Shown here: positions 33,672 through 42,068 of the stretch, piece after piece
Numbering within the stretch: position 1 is the stretch's first letter
Layout of the letters: every line of letters starts with the position of its first letter
Assembly (NCBI RefSeq): GCF_003626575.1
Contig: NZ_RBDY01000001.1
Span: 558,001-622,000 of the forward strand
From: Streptomyces radicis
GTDB taxonomy: Bacteria > Actinomycetota > Actinomycetes > Streptomycetales > Streptomycetaceae
DNA length: 64,000 nt
Direction: 5' to 3'
Translations under genes and position numbers: made by a program
The notes under the pieces: generated by a model
What the model was told of the DNA's origin: nothing
Seen by the model: only the letters and a program-made list of their open reading frames with translations
Database searches by the model: none

Positions 33672-34523
33672 GTGACAATCCGCGTTCGGATAGCAGTCGC
33701 GCAGAGCCCGGTCACCTGTGACCCCTTGGTCAACGGGGTGGCGGTCCGTGAGCTGATGGTGGCGGCCCGGGAGACGGGTGCCCGACTCGTGCACTTCCCA
33801 GAGGGCGCGATCTCGGGCTATCCCTCGGGTACCGAGGCGAAACAGGCGCTGGCGGGCTGGTCCATCGACTGGGCGGCGGTACAGAACCAGTTGGAGCTGA
33901 CCGCCAAGGCGGCGGCCGATCTCGGCCTCTGGGCCGTCGTGGGCTCCAGCCACCGCCTGACCCCGCCGAACCGGCCGCACAACAGCCTGTATGTGATCTC
34001 CGACGGGGGACAGTTGGTCGGCCGCTACGACAAGCGCCGGTGCTCCCATACGGAGATCACCGACTGGTACTCACCCGGGTTCGCACCCTTGACCTTCGAC
34101 GTCGACGGCTTCCGGTTCGGCAGCGCCTTGTGCATCGAGGTCAACTTCCCTGAGCTCTTCATCGAATACCGCGAGCTGGGAGTGGACTGCGTCCTGCTGT
34201 CGTCGTTCTCCGACGACCCGGTGTTCGGCGTACTGGCCCGTGGACACGCAGCCGCACACACCTACTGGGTCAGCGTGTCCGTTCCGGCGCAGTGCAGTGC
34301 CGCCATGCCCTCAGGCGTCACCGGGCCTCATGGATCCTGGCTGGGCCGATGCCCAGCCGATGGCACGGCAGCCCTGGCCTGCGTGGACCTCGACCGGAGC
34401 GACCCGAGCCTCGACACCGCGCTGAACAAGGCGCGCCCCTGGCGGGAGTCGGCCCGGGTCGGCCGGATCTACGAAGCTCGTCGTGTCGCCGACCCGCGCA
34501 GCACGGATCGCACCCGCTTCTGA
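33672..34523 (+). CDS. Carbon-nitrogen hydrolase (nitrilase superfamily)
   Basis: A 283-residue C-N hydrolase with the full triad: Glu44 (HFPEGAISGY), Lys121 (RYDKRRCSHTE) and Cys154 (SALCIEVNFPE), plus the second Glu128. It starts at GTG 33672. Members hydrolyse amides, nitriles or carbamoyl compounds in the cytoplasm. CSHTEITDWYSPG is like those of the plain amidohydrolase branch. Base composition is less GC-rich and codon choice more mixed than in neighbours. It sits between a broken methyltransferase and a transposase fragment, so horizontal acquisition is likely. Substrate unknown. Confidence 0.88.
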   Translation: MTIRVRIAVAQSPVTCDPLVNGVAVRELMVAARETGARLVHFPEGAISGYPSGTEAKQALAGWSIDWAAVQNQLELTAKAAADLGLWAVVGSSHRLTPPNRPHNSLYVISDGGQLVGRYDKRRCSHTEITDWYSPGFAPLTFDVDGFRFGSALCIEVNFPELFIEYRELGVDCVLLSSFSDDPVFGVLARGHAAAHTYWVSVSVPAQCSAAMPSGVTGPHGSWLGRCPADGTAALACVDLDRSDPSLDTALNKARPWRESARVGRIYEARRVADPRSTDRTRF

Positions 34524-34565
34524 GTTCGTCTGCCGCACGACGATGTCCGCGTCGAGTCCCCGACC

Positions 34566-34796
34566 GTGGTGTCCCGATTCCGGACCGACTTCTACGACCA
34601 CCTGGCCGCCCGCGCCACTGCGTTGCTCGAATCGACCGACGCAATGCTGTGCACGGACGGGCCCGTGCGGTCGCCGGTCGACCTGGCCCTCGCGCCGGAG
34701 CACCGCCGCGAGCACGGTGCCCGGTGCGGCGGGCTCGATCAGGGCCGGATCGACGCGGCCCGGCTGCGTCGGGCTCCCGCCGGAGCAGCGCGGGCA
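34566..34796 (+). pseudogene. Transposase N-terminal fragment
   Basis: The frame encodes VSRFRTDFYDHLAARATALL, LCTDGPVRSPVDLALAPEHR and GRIDAARLRRA. This is the opening of a common Streptomyces transposase family whose members have EHRRGHGALYDALN-type text here. After about 75 residues similarity ends and the catalytic DDE part is missing. No terminal repeats were found. It marks the right edge of the low-GC islet and implies a past insertion or deletion event. Family naming is from memory of the motif. Confidence 0.6.
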
Positions 34797-34806
34797 TCAT
34801 GGCGAC

Positions 34807-35325
34807 GTGGCCGCTCCTCACCCTCCGCCGCTCGCCGTCGACGACCGCGGCAACGTTCTGGTCTCGTTCGTCCCGGGGGCGGAGGACACGCCGCCCGGTG
34901 ACGCGCCGCTGCCCCTCGCGCTGGCGGCCCTGTGGCACCGTGATCGCGTTCTGATGGCCTTCAACCGGTTCCGGCGGGCCTGGGAGCTGCCGGGTGGGCG
35001 GATCGACCCCGGCGAGACCCCGCGCCGGGCGGCCGCGCGCGAGGTGCTGGAGGAAACCGGCCACCCGCCCGAAGGGCAGCTCTCCTTCGTCGGCTTCGCG
35101 CGCTTCAGCCTGGCCCCCGACCAGCACGCCGAGTACGGCGCCCTGTTCACCGGCCGGGCCGCCGACGTCTCACCGTCCTTCCGGCCCGACGACGAGATCG
35201 CGGCCATCCGGTGGTGGGACCTTCGGGAGGCCTTGCCAGGGCGGCTCCAACCCCTGGACGCCTACCTCGCCGAGCTCAGCGGCACCACGCTGCCGAGCAC
35301 CCGCCGCGGCACGGCCGGGGGCTGA
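34807..35325 (+). CDS. NUDIX hydrolase
   Basis: A 172-residue protein with a complete Nudix box (GGRIDPGETP, then REVLEETG, following G-x5-E-x7-REV-x-EE-x-G) around residues 57-80, so Mg-dependent pyrophosphohydrolase chemistry is expected. The first 30 residues are Pro-rich. The flanking strands (LALAALWHRDRVLMAFNRFR, EIAAIRWWDLREALP) fit the fold. It starts at GTG 34807 right after the transposase fragment, with no clear ribosome site, so its expression context may have been changed by the rearrangement. Substrate unknown. Confidence 0.88.
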   Translation: MAAPHPPPLAVDDRGNVLVSFVPGAEDTPPGDAPLPLALAALWHRDRVLMAFNRFRRAWELPGGRIDPGETPRRAAAREVLEETGHPPEGQLSFVGFARFSLAPDQHAEYGALFTGRAADVSPSFRPDDEIAAIRWWDLREALPGRLQPLDAYLAELSGTTLPSTRRGTAGG

Positions 35326-35440
35326 GGAACGAGCCGCGCGGGCGCCCGGGTTCCGCCGCCCGTCGCGGGGACGGCCCGTGGCGCCCCCACGCCCTGCCGC
35401 GCTCAACACCCGTGTCACCGCGCCGCGGGCCGCCGTTCGC

Positions 35441-36496
35441 TCACCCCGCGGGAGGCGCCGTGCTGTCGCGTACCACCAGGCACGTCGGCACCTCGGTCGG
35501 CGCGTCGGGGGCGGGGCCGCCGTCGATCAGGCGCAGCAGCAGGTGGAGGGCCCTGGCCGCCATCTCGGTCACCGGCTGCCGCACGGTCGTCAGCCGGGGG
35601 AAGCTCCATGGCGCGGGCGACAGGTCGCCGAAGCCGACCACGCTGACGTCCTCGGGCACCCGCACCCCTCGCCCGGCGAGCTCGGCGCACACGCCGAGCG
35701 CCATCGCGTCGGAGCACGCCGCGTCGGAGCACACGAAGAGCGCCGTGGGCGGCTCGGCCATGGCCAGCAGCTCCGCGGCCCCACGCCGCGCGAGCGTCGC
35801 GTCGCCGCGGGCGTGCCGGACATACGCCAGGGGCAGCGCCAGCCCGGCCGCCTCGACGGCCGAGCGGAACCCCGCCACGCGCGCGCCGTCGCGCCGGGGG
35901 CGCGCGCCGCCGTCGATCACGGCGAGCCTGCGGTGGCCAAGGCCCAGCAGGTGGCGCGCGGCGTCGGCCCCGCCCAGCCGGTCGGCGGCCACCACCGAGG
36001 GCGCGTCGGGCGGCGGGTCGAGCGCGGGGCCGATCAGGACGAACGGGACGCCGTGCCCGACCAGCCGGTCGTGGGCGGCGGTCGGCAGCGCGTCGACGCT
36101 GAACAGCACGCCGGAAGGGCCCCGCCCGCGCAACAGGTGGAACCACTCGTGCCGTGCGGAGCCGAGCCCGTCCCCGGTGGGCGCCGCGGAGACCAGCAGG
36201 CCGACACCGGCCCGTTGCGCGGCCTGTTCGACGCCGCGCAGCACCGCGCCCGACCACGGGCCGTCGAGCCGGTCGGCCACGAGCTCGACCAGCGGCGCGC
36301 TCCGCCGGGCGGCGGACGGCGGGCGCCGCGCATAGCCGAGCCTGCGCATGACCTGCGCCACCCGGCGCCGCGTCTCGGGCGCGACCCCCTCCCGCCCGTT
36401 GGCCACCTTGGAGGCCGTCGGCACCGAGACCCCGGCCTCCCGGGCCACCACGGCCAGGGTCGGGCTGGCGTTCCCCGATCTGATCATGACGTCCAT
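35441..36496 (-). CDS. LacI-family regulator 1
   Basis: A 351-residue repressor. Its DNA-binding domain opens LAVVAREAGVSVPTASKVANG, with hinge helix RRVAQVMRRLGYARR, then a periplasmic-binding-like sensor (ARHEWFHLLRGRGPSGVLFS, RHLLGLGHRRLAVIDGG, ALFVCSDAACSDAMALGV, VVGFGDLSPAPW). ATG 36496 has AGGAAGGG before it; ATG 36487 is an alternative. It is divergent from the sugar-binding lipoprotein, and the region between holds two operator-like sites (36553 and 36653). It is the best candidate for the protein that binds sites A, B and C. The sensor ligand is likely an oligosaccharide. Confidence 0.9.
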   Translation of the reverse strand: MDVMIRSGNASPTLAVVAREAGVSVPTASKVANGREGVAPETRRRVAQVMRRLGYARRPPSAARRSAPLVELVADRLDGPWSGAVLRGVEQAAQRAGVGLLVSAAPTGDGLGSARHEWFHLLRGRGPSGVLFSVDALPTAAHDRLVGHGVPFVLIGPALDPPPDAPSVVAADRLGGADAARHLLGLGHRRLAVIDGGARPRRDGARVAGFRSAVEAAGLALPLAYVRHARGDATLARRGAAELLAMAEPPTALFVCSDAACSDAMALGVCAELAGRGVRVPEDVSVVGFGDLSPAPWSFPRLTTVRQPVTEMAARALHLLLRLIDGGPAPDAPTEVPTCLVVRDSTAPPAG

Positions 36497-36552
36497 CCCT
36501 TCCTCTCGGGCGAGGAGCTCCGGGCGTGACAGCACACAGGACAGCAGCCTGA

Positions 36553-36568
36553 CAGCAAACGTCTTCTA
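36553..36568. promoter_or_regulatory. LacI-type operator, site C
   Basis: CAGCAAACGTCTTCTA; its complement matches 13 of 16 positions of site A. It lies 57 nt upstream of lacI regulator 1, so autoregulation is likely. Confidence 0.6.
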
Positions 36569-36652
36569 GACCGTAGAACGGCGCCGACACCCTGTGAAGC
36601 CCTTGATACAGGGAGATTTCATTGACGGACATCGCCGCCATCGCTACGTTCT

Positions 36653-36669
36653 GACAAACGTTATCTGTC
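36653..36669. promoter_or_regulatory. Related operator-like palindrome, site D
   Basis: GACAAACGTTATCTGTC shares the AAACGTT core and a GACA/TGTC frame with the other sites, and lies in the leader of the binding-protein gene (start 36789). It is more divergent than sites A-C and could serve the second LacI protein. Confidence 0.4.
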
Positions 36670-36788
36670 GAACGTCGCGCGCGCGTCGTCCGAGAGAGAC
36701 CGATGACGAGGAATCGAGCGGCACCCGGAGCCGGGAACGGTCGCGGATCACGCGCGGAAGCCTCTCGACAGACAATCAGGAGCACAGG

Positions 36789-38099
36789 ATGAACAGCGCG
36801 AAGAAGCGTTGGATGCTCGGCGGCCTGGCCTTCGGCCTCGTCATCGGGACCGCCGCGTGCGGCGGCGGGGACGGGGGCGGCGGCGACGGGCCCGTCGTCC
36901 TCGAGGTGTGGAGCGACAAGGCCGGTACGGAGGCGAGCACCGAGGCGTTCAACGCCGCCCACGACGACATCGAGCTGCGGTTCGTCGAGGTCCCCTACGC
37001 CGAGATCCCCGGCAACCTCAACAACGCCCACGAGGCCGGGGACCCGTCGGGCACCGCGTGCCTGGCCGCGTCGGACAACCGCCACGGCAGCATGCTGCTG
37101 GCCCAGGGTGTCATCGCCGACATAGCCGAGCACCTGGAGCCCGGCGCCGACGCGTTCTCCGACGGCGCCGTCGACGCGCTCTCGCTGGCCGACGCCGTGT
37201 ACGGCGTCCCGACCCAGCGTCAGCCGATCTTCACCATGTTCCACCGCCCGGCCTTCGAGGAGCGCGGCCTCGCGTACCCCACGACGTGGGAGGAGGCCAT
37301 CGAGGTGGGCCGCGAGCTGCGCGAGGACGGCGTCCACATCTTCAACCTGGCGGGCGAGGACCCCTCGACGTTCATGGGGCTCGCGTGGCAGGCCGGTGCC
37401 CGCTGGTACAGCGTGGACGGCGACGCCTGGCGCGTGGACTTCACCGACGACGCGTCGCGGTGGGCGGCCGAGACCATGCAGACCCTGCTCGACGAGGACC
37501 TGGTCGAGCGGATCTCCTACGCCGAGTACGCCGCGATGATGCGGGAGTACGACCAGGGCAGGATCGCCATGCGCCAGCTGTCCACCTGGCAACTCGCGGG
37601 CCACCAGCGCAACATGGACGCCTCGCTCGGCCAGTGGGAGCCCGCGCCGAACCTCGCCGCCCCGGGCCAGGACCCGCCCCTGTCGGCGGCCGACACCGGC
37701 GGCTACGTGGTGCCCGCCCTGTGCGAGCACCCCGAGGAGGCCGTGGAGGCCGCCGTCTGGCTGGCCATCCAGGAGGAGCCCGTCACCACCATGGCGGACC
37801 CGGTGGGCGGCTCCGGCTGGTACCCGGCGGTGGCCGACCCCGAGCCCTACGCCGACGCCCTGGTGCCCGAGCAGCTCTACGGCGACCGCGCCGACCGCGC
37901 CGTCCCCGTGATGCGGGGCGCGGCCACGTATGCGGAGGGCTGGCTCTACGGACCCAACTCCACGGCGATGTACGAGGAGTTGGCCGACCAGTGGGGCAAG
38001 GCGATGAACGGCGGGACCACGGTCGCCGCCGTCCTCGACCACATGCAGCGGTGGACGGTCCAGGACCTCGAACGCGAGGGCATCGACGTCATCGAGTGA
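36789..38099 (+). CDS. Sugar ABC-transporter substrate-binding lipoprotein
   Basis: A 436-residue family 1 extracellular solute-binding protein. The lipoprotein signal ends LVIGTAACGGG (lipid Cys ~25). The mature domain reads VVLEVWSDKAGTEASTEAFN, VPTQRQPIFTMFHRPAFEER, GLAYPTTWEEAIEVGRELRE and LSAADTGGYVVPALCEHPEE. The ligand is probably an oligosaccharide from the extracellular enzymes. ATG 36789 follows AGGAG. The next two genes are the permeases. A strong hairpin after its stop should favour a higher level of this protein than of the membrane parts. No ATPase gene is in the operon, so a shared MsiK-like ATPase is expected. Confidence 0.92.
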   Translation: MNSAKKRWMLGGLAFGLVIGTAACGGGDGGGGDGPVVLEVWSDKAGTEASTEAFNAAHDDIELRFVEVPYAEIPGNLNNAHEAGDPSGTACLAASDNRHGSMLLAQGVIADIAEHLEPGADAFSDGAVDALSLADAVYGVPTQRQPIFTMFHRPAFEERGLAYPTTWEEAIEVGRELREDGVHIFNLAGEDPSTFMGLAWQAGARWYSVDGDAWRVDFTDDASRWAAETMQTLLDEDLVERISYAEYAAMMREYDQGRIAMRQLSTWQLAGHQRNMDASLGQWEPAPNLAAPGQDPPLSAADTGGYVVPALCEHPEEAVEAAVWLAIQEEPVTTMADPVGGSGWYPAVADPEPYADALVPEQLYGDRADRAVPVMRGAATYAEGWLYGPNSTAMYEELADQWGKAMNGGTTVAAVLDHMQRWTVQDLEREGIDVIE

Positions 38100-38104
38100 C
38101 CCGA

Positions 38105-38131
38105 GGCCGCCGCCCCCCGAGGGCGGCGGCC
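38105..38131 (+). promoter_or_regulatory. Intercistronic hairpin between binding protein and permease
   Basis: A perfect 11-bp stem (GGCCGCCGCCC / GGGCGGCGGCC) with a 5-nt loop begins 6 nt after the binding-protein stop. It is probably a partial terminator or mRNA 3'-end stabiliser that makes the lipoprotein more abundant than the permeases. Confidence 0.65.
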
Positions 38132-38175
38132 ACCCGGGCCGCTTCCGGACAACGGCAGAACGGCAGGCATCCACC

Positions 38176-39147
38176 ATGTCGACCACCATGTCGACCACCC
38201 CTGTGACCGGGGAGCCGAAGGGGACCGCGGGCCCCCGGCCCGGCCACCGGCACCGCCCGCGCTGGCGGACCCTCCGCGCGATCAAGGGGGCGAGCTTCGC
38301 GGCGCCCTTCTTCCTCGGCTTCCTCTTCGTCTTCGTCGTGCCCGTGGGGTACGCGGCCTACGAGAGTCTGTTCTCCGAGCGCAGCTCGGGGCTCGGCATC
38401 GGCGGCCAGGAACGCGTCTTCGTCGGGCTCGACAACTTCACCCGCGGCCTGTCCGACGGGGCGTTCTGGGCCTCCATGGCGCGGGTGCTGGCCTTCGCCT
38501 GCGTCCAGATCCCGGTCATGCTCGGCCTCGCCCTGGTGATGGCGTTGCTCATCGACACCCTCGCCACCCGCACCGCGCACCGGTTCAGGCTGGCCTTTCT
38601 CATCCCCTACATGATCCCCGGCGTCGTCGCGGCCCTGATGTGGATGTACCTCTACAGCCCGCGCCTCGGGCCGCTCACCGACGCGTTCGACGTGCTCGGC
38701 GTCCATGTGGACTTCTACGCGTCGGAGATGCTGTGGGGTTCCATGGGCAACCTCCTGACCTGGCACGGCCTCGGCTACAACATGCTGATCATCTACGGCG
38801 CGCTGCTCGCCGTGCCGCGCGAGCTGTTCGACGCGGCCCGGGTCGACGGGGCGTCCGAGCTGCGGATCGCGCTGACCGTCAAGGTGCCGTTCGTGCGCGG
38901 CGCGCTGGTGCTCACGGGCATGCTCTCGATCATCGGCATGCTCCAGATCTTCAACGAGCCGCTGCTGTTCCGGCAGGTGGCCCCCGAGACGGTCACCAAG
39001 AACTACACGCCGATCCTGATGATCTACAACCAGGCGTTCGACGCCAACGACTACCACTACGCCGCGGCGCTCTCCATCCTCCTCGCGCTCGTCGTCGGCG
39101 CCGTCTCCTTCGCCTTCTACAAGCTCACGAACAGGCCGCAGGCATGA
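38176..39147 (+). CDS. Sugar ABC-transporter permease 1 (MalF-type)
   Basis: A 323-residue membrane protein with six helices after a basic Pro/Arg-rich cytoplasmic N-terminus. The first is FAAPFFLGFLFVFVVPVGYA. The EAA loop that contacts the ATPase is ELFDAARVDGASELRIALTV, with the conserved Gly. The next helix is GALVLTGMLSIIGMLQIFNE. It follows the binding protein and overlaps permease 2 by ATGA, so the two permeases are co-translated. Confidence 0.92.
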   Translation: MSTTMSTTPVTGEPKGTAGPRPGHRHRPRWRTLRAIKGASFAAPFFLGFLFVFVVPVGYAAYESLFSERSSGLGIGGQERVFVGLDNFTRGLSDGAFWASMARVLAFACVQIPVMLGLALVMALLIDTLATRTAHRFRLAFLIPYMIPGVVAALMWMYLYSPRLGPLTDAFDVLGVHVDFYASEMLWGSMGNLLTWHGLGYNMLIIYGALLAVPRELFDAARVDGASELRIALTVKVPFVRGALVLTGMLSIIGMLQIFNEPLLFRQVAPETVTKNYTPILMIYNQAFDANDYHYAAALSILLALVVGAVSFAFYKLTNRPQA

Positions 39148-40112
39148 CTCTCTCCGAAAAGATCACCACGGCACCCGGGGCCCACGCCACCGAGCCCGCC
39201 GGGGCGCGGCGCGCGTCGCGCGCCGACCGGCGCAGGGCGCGGCGGAGCCGCGAGGGGATGCCGGTCGGCGCCGGGCGGTCCAGGGTGGCGGGCGGCCTGG
39301 TCCTGCTCGGCCTCGGCCTGTTCACGCTCTACTCGATCGCGCCCGTGTGGTGGCTCCTGGTGTCCGCCACGAAGGACCAGCGCGACCTGCTCCACAGCAA
39401 CGGGATGTGGTTCGCCGACTTCCACCTCGTCGACAACCTCGAGCAGGTCTTCACCTACAACGACGGCATCTTCTTCCGCTGGCTGCTGAACTCCCTTCTC
39501 TACGCCGGGGGAGGGGCCCTGGTCTGCACCCTGATCGCGCTCGGCGCAGGGTACGCGCTCTCCCGTTTCCGGTTCCCCGGGCGGGGCGCGGCGCTCGGCG
39601 CCGTCATCGGCTCGTTCCTCATCCCCTACGCGATGCTCACCCTGCCGCTGTATCTGCTCTTCTCGCGGCTCGGCCTGGTGAACACCGTGTGGGCCGTCCT
39701 GATCCCCTCGTTCATCAGCCCCTTCTCCGTCTATCTGGCGAAGGTGTACATCGACGGGGCCGTGCCCGACGAGCTGATCGAGGCGGCGCGGCTCGACGGC
39801 GCGGGAGAGCTGCGGATCTTCGTCCAGATCGTGCTGCGGATGATGACCACGGGCGGGGCGACGGTCTTCCTGCTGGCGTTCGTGCAGAACTGGAACCAGT
39901 TCTTCCTGCCGCTCACGATGCTGCGCGGCGAGGAGCAGTGGACGCTCGGCCTCGGCCTGTACGCCTGGAACGCCAAGCGCGACGAGGCGGAGATCGACCT
40001 CTCCGCCCTGGTGCTCACCGGCTCCCTGCTGTCCATCGTGCCCCTGGCCGTCTTCATGGTCGCCATGCAGCGCTACTGGCGCACGGGCGTGACGCTCGGC
40101 AGCCTCAAGTAG
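39144..40112 (+). CDS. Sugar ABC-transporter permease 2 (MalG-type)
   Basis: A 322-residue membrane protein with a ~45-residue basic N-terminal tail and six helices (VAGGLVLLGLGLFTLYSIAP, LLNSLLYAGGGALVCTLIAL, MLTLPLYLLFSRLGLVNTVW and others). The EAA loop is ELIEAARLDGAGELRIFVQI. MalG-type ending: ALVLTGSLLSIVPLAVFMVA then QRYWRTGVTLGSLK. It completes the importer membrane pair with permease 1. The next gene, a second LacI regulator, starts 28 nt later and may be co-transcribed. Confidence 0.92.
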   Translation: MTLSEKITTAPGAHATEPAGARRASRADRRRARRSREGMPVGAGRSRVAGGLVLLGLGLFTLYSIAPVWWLLVSATKDQRDLLHSNGMWFADFHLVDNLEQVFTYNDGIFFRWLLNSLLYAGGGALVCTLIALGAGYALSRFRFPGRGAALGAVIGSFLIPYAMLTLPLYLLFSRLGLVNTVWAVLIPSFISPFSVYLAKVYIDGAVPDELIEAARLDGAGELRIFVQIVLRMMTTGGATVFLLAFVQNWNQFFLPLTMLRGEEQWTLGLGLYAWNAKRDEAEIDLSALVLTGSLLSIVPLAVFMVAMQRYWRTGVTLGSLK

Positions 40113-40140
40113 TGGGCCGCGCCGCTCGTAGACTGACGCC

Positions 40141-41223
40141 GTGACCACACAGAACGGTGGGACGGGGAAGGCGAGCCCCGGGCGGACCACACTCAAGGAC
40201 GTCGCGCACCGGGCCGGTGTCTCGGTGCCCACCGTCTCCCGGGTCATCGCGGGGAACTACCCGGTCGCCACCGCCACCAAGCGGCGCGTGGAGCGGGCGC
40301 TGCGCGAGCTCGACTATGTCGCCAACACCCACGCAAGGGCCCTGCGCGGGCAGGGCACCAAGACGGTCGCGTTCATCCTGAACGACGTGCGAGGGCCGTC
40401 GTTCGCCGAAGTCGCGCACGGCATCCAGGAGGAGGCCACGCGCCGGGGACGGCTGTGCCTGGTCTTCGTCAGCGGCGGCGACCCGCGGCGGGAGCTCGAG
40501 GCGGTCGGGCTCATGCGCCAGCAGGGCGCCGAGGCCGTCATCCTCATCGGCAGCGTCCACGACGACGAGGTCTACCGCTCGCGCATGGCCGCCATCGCGA
40601 CGTCCCTCGACCAGTCGGGCTCCCGCCTGGTGCTGTGCGGGCGGCCGCCCCTGGGCGACGCGGTGCCGACCACCGTGGTCGAGTACGACAACGAGGGCGG
40701 CGCCCACGCGATCACCAGCAGGCTGCTCGCCGCGGGGCACCGCAGGGTGCTGTGCTTCGGGGGTGACGCGGCGTTGACGACATCCGCCGAGCGGCTCGCC
40801 GGATACCGGCGGGCGCTCGCGGACTTCGGCGTCGCGTTCGACCCCGGGCTCGTCGAGAAGGCGACCTTCGAGCGCGGCGAGGCCTATCTGGCGATGCGGC
40901 AACGGCTCACCAGGCCGGTGGACTTCACCGCGGTGTTCGCCCTCACCGACGCGGTCGCCGCGGGCGTGCTCAGGGCGCTCACCGAGCACGGCCTGGGCGT
41001 GCCGGAGGACATCTCCCTCGCGGGCTACGACGACGTCCCCCCGGCCACCGACCTGCGGCCGCGACTCACCACGGTGCATGTCCCCTACGAGGAGCTCGGC
41101 CGCACGGCGGTGCGGCTGGCCCTCGACCGCTCCCCGGGCGCCGACGGCCCCGACCAGCACGCGCTCCTCGGCACCCATGTCGTGGTCAGGGACTCCATCG
41201 GGCCGCCGAGGCACCGGGCCTGA
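40141..41223 (+). CDS. LacI-family regulator 2
   Basis: A 360-residue repressor starting at GTG 40141. The DNA-binding domain is TLKDVAHRAGVSVPTVSRVI AGNY, with hinge VERALRELDYVANTHARALR. The sensor domain has VAFILNDVRGPSFAEVAHGI, LVFVSGGDPRRELEAVGLM, VFALTDAVAAGVLRALTEHG and LAGYDDVPPATDLRPRLTTV. It lies at the end of the sugar importer genes, whereas regulator 1 lies in front, so two repressors frame one importer. Which operator each uses is open. A 20-bp palindrome terminates the unit. Confidence 0.92.
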   Translation: MTTQNGGTGKASPGRTTLKDVAHRAGVSVPTVSRVIAGNYPVATATKRRVERALRELDYVANTHARALRGQGTKTVAFILNDVRGPSFAEVAHGIQEEATRRGRLCLVFVSGGDPRRELEAVGLMRQQGAEAVILIGSVHDDEVYRSRMAAIATSLDQSGSRLVLCGRPPLGDAVPTTVVEYDNEGGAHAITSRLLAAGHRRVLCFGGDAALTTSAERLAGYRRALADFGVAFDPGLVEKATFERGEAYLAMRQRLTRPVDFTAVFALTDAVAAGVLRALTEHGLGVPEDISLAGYDDVPPATDLRPRLTTVHVPYEELGRTAVRLALDRSPGADGPDQHALLGTHVVVRDSIGPPRHRA

Positions 41224-41232
41224 AGGCCCCGC

Positions 41233-41252
41233 CGAGGGGCCCGGGCCCCTCG
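41233..41252. terminator. 20-bp perfect palindrome after lacI regulator 2
   Basis: A fully self-complementary block (CGAGGGGCCC and its complement) begins 10 nt past the stop and lies between convergent transcripts. Terminator likely. Confidence 0.6.
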
Positions 41253-41280
41253 CCCCACGGGCGGCGACCAGGGACGGCGG

Positions 41281-41312
41281 CCGGGTGACCGAACGGCCGG
41301 GTGACCGAACGG
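41281..41312. repeat. Perfect 2 x 16-bp tandem repeat
   Basis: CCGGGTGACCGAACGG occurs twice head to tail, between the convergent LacI and DUF305 genes. It is non-coding and may be a slippage product. Confidence 0.6.
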
Positions 41313-41341
41313 CCGGGGACCCGGCCGCCGCCCCGGAGACG

Positions 41342-41983
41342 TCAGCTCGCGCCGAGCATCTCGTTCATCTGGTCGATCTCCGCGGACTGGGAGGCGACGA
41401 TGTCCTCCGCCAGGTCGAGCGCGGGCGGGTAGGAGCCGTCGGCCAGCTCGGTCCCCGCCATCTCGACCGCGCCCTCGTGGTGTTGGACCATCATCGCGAG
41501 GAACGCGGCGTCGAAGGCGGCACCCGTGGCGTTCTCCAGCTCCGCCATCTCCTCGGCGGACATCATCCCGCCCATGTCGTGGCCCGCGTGGTCCATCCCC
41601 TCTTCGGGGACCGGCTCACCCCAGGCGGCGAGCCAGCCCGACAGGGTCTCGATCTCCGGGTCCTGCGCGGCCCTGATGCGCTCCGCGAGCGCCAGGACCT
41701 CGTCGGACGCGCCCTGTTCGGGGGCCAGGTCGGCCATGTCCACGGCCTGCCGGTGGTGCGGGATCATGCCCTGCGCGAACGCGATGTCCGCCGCGTTGTG
41801 TTCGCCGCTCGTGGCGGGCGCCGAGCCGGCGGCCTCGGGCGTGGGGCGGTCCTGGCCGTGCTCCCCGTGCCCCGAGCCGCCGTCGTCGCCCCCGCAGCCG
41901 GTCAGCAGCAGCGCCGCGGCCGTGGCGCTCGCCGCGATGGCGGCGAGGCGCAGGGGTGATCGGTGGTGACGCGTTGTGCTCAT
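41342..41983 (-). CDS. DUF305-family lipoprotein
   Basis: A 213-residue lipoprotein. The signal runs to LLLTGCGG (lipid Cys about 30), followed by a His/Asp/Gly-rich linker (GHGEHGQDR). Two DUF305 repeats each carry a His-His pair in a ferritin-like helical bundle: FAQGMIPHHRQAVDMADLA and FLAMMVQHHEGAVEMAGTEL. A Met/His/Gly segment lies between them (GMDHAGHDMGGMM). The His and Met content suggests copper or other metal handling outside the membrane. It pairs with the DUF6153 gene upstream, a common actinobacterial pairing. Confidence 0.9.
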   Translation of the reverse strand: MSTTRHHRSPLRLAAIAASATAAALLLTGCGGDDGGSGHGEHGQDRPTPEAAGSAPATSGEHNAADIAFAQGMIPHHRQAVDMADLAPEQGASDEVLALAERIRAAQDPEIETLSGWLAAWGEPVPEEGMDHAGHDMGGMMSAEEMAELENATGAAFDAAFLAMMVQHHEGAVEMAGTELADGSYPPALDLAEDIVASQSAEIDQMNEMLGAS

Positions 41984-42068
41984 GGTGGTGCGACTTCCTG
42001 CGTGAAGGTGGTCAAGGACGTGCCTGACGGCGGTCGCGGCCGGTCACCGGCCGCGCCCGCGGGCGCGC

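Noticed and set aside
33412..33675. Small plus-strand open frame before the nitrilase-type gene
   Set aside because: Basic low-complexity translation, no ribosome site and several equal frames on both strands. Treated as non-coding or decayed sequence.
35415..38285. 956-codon minus-strand open frame
   Set aside because: It covers the antisense of the binding-protein gene and then reads LacI regulator 1 out of frame. No protein-like features.
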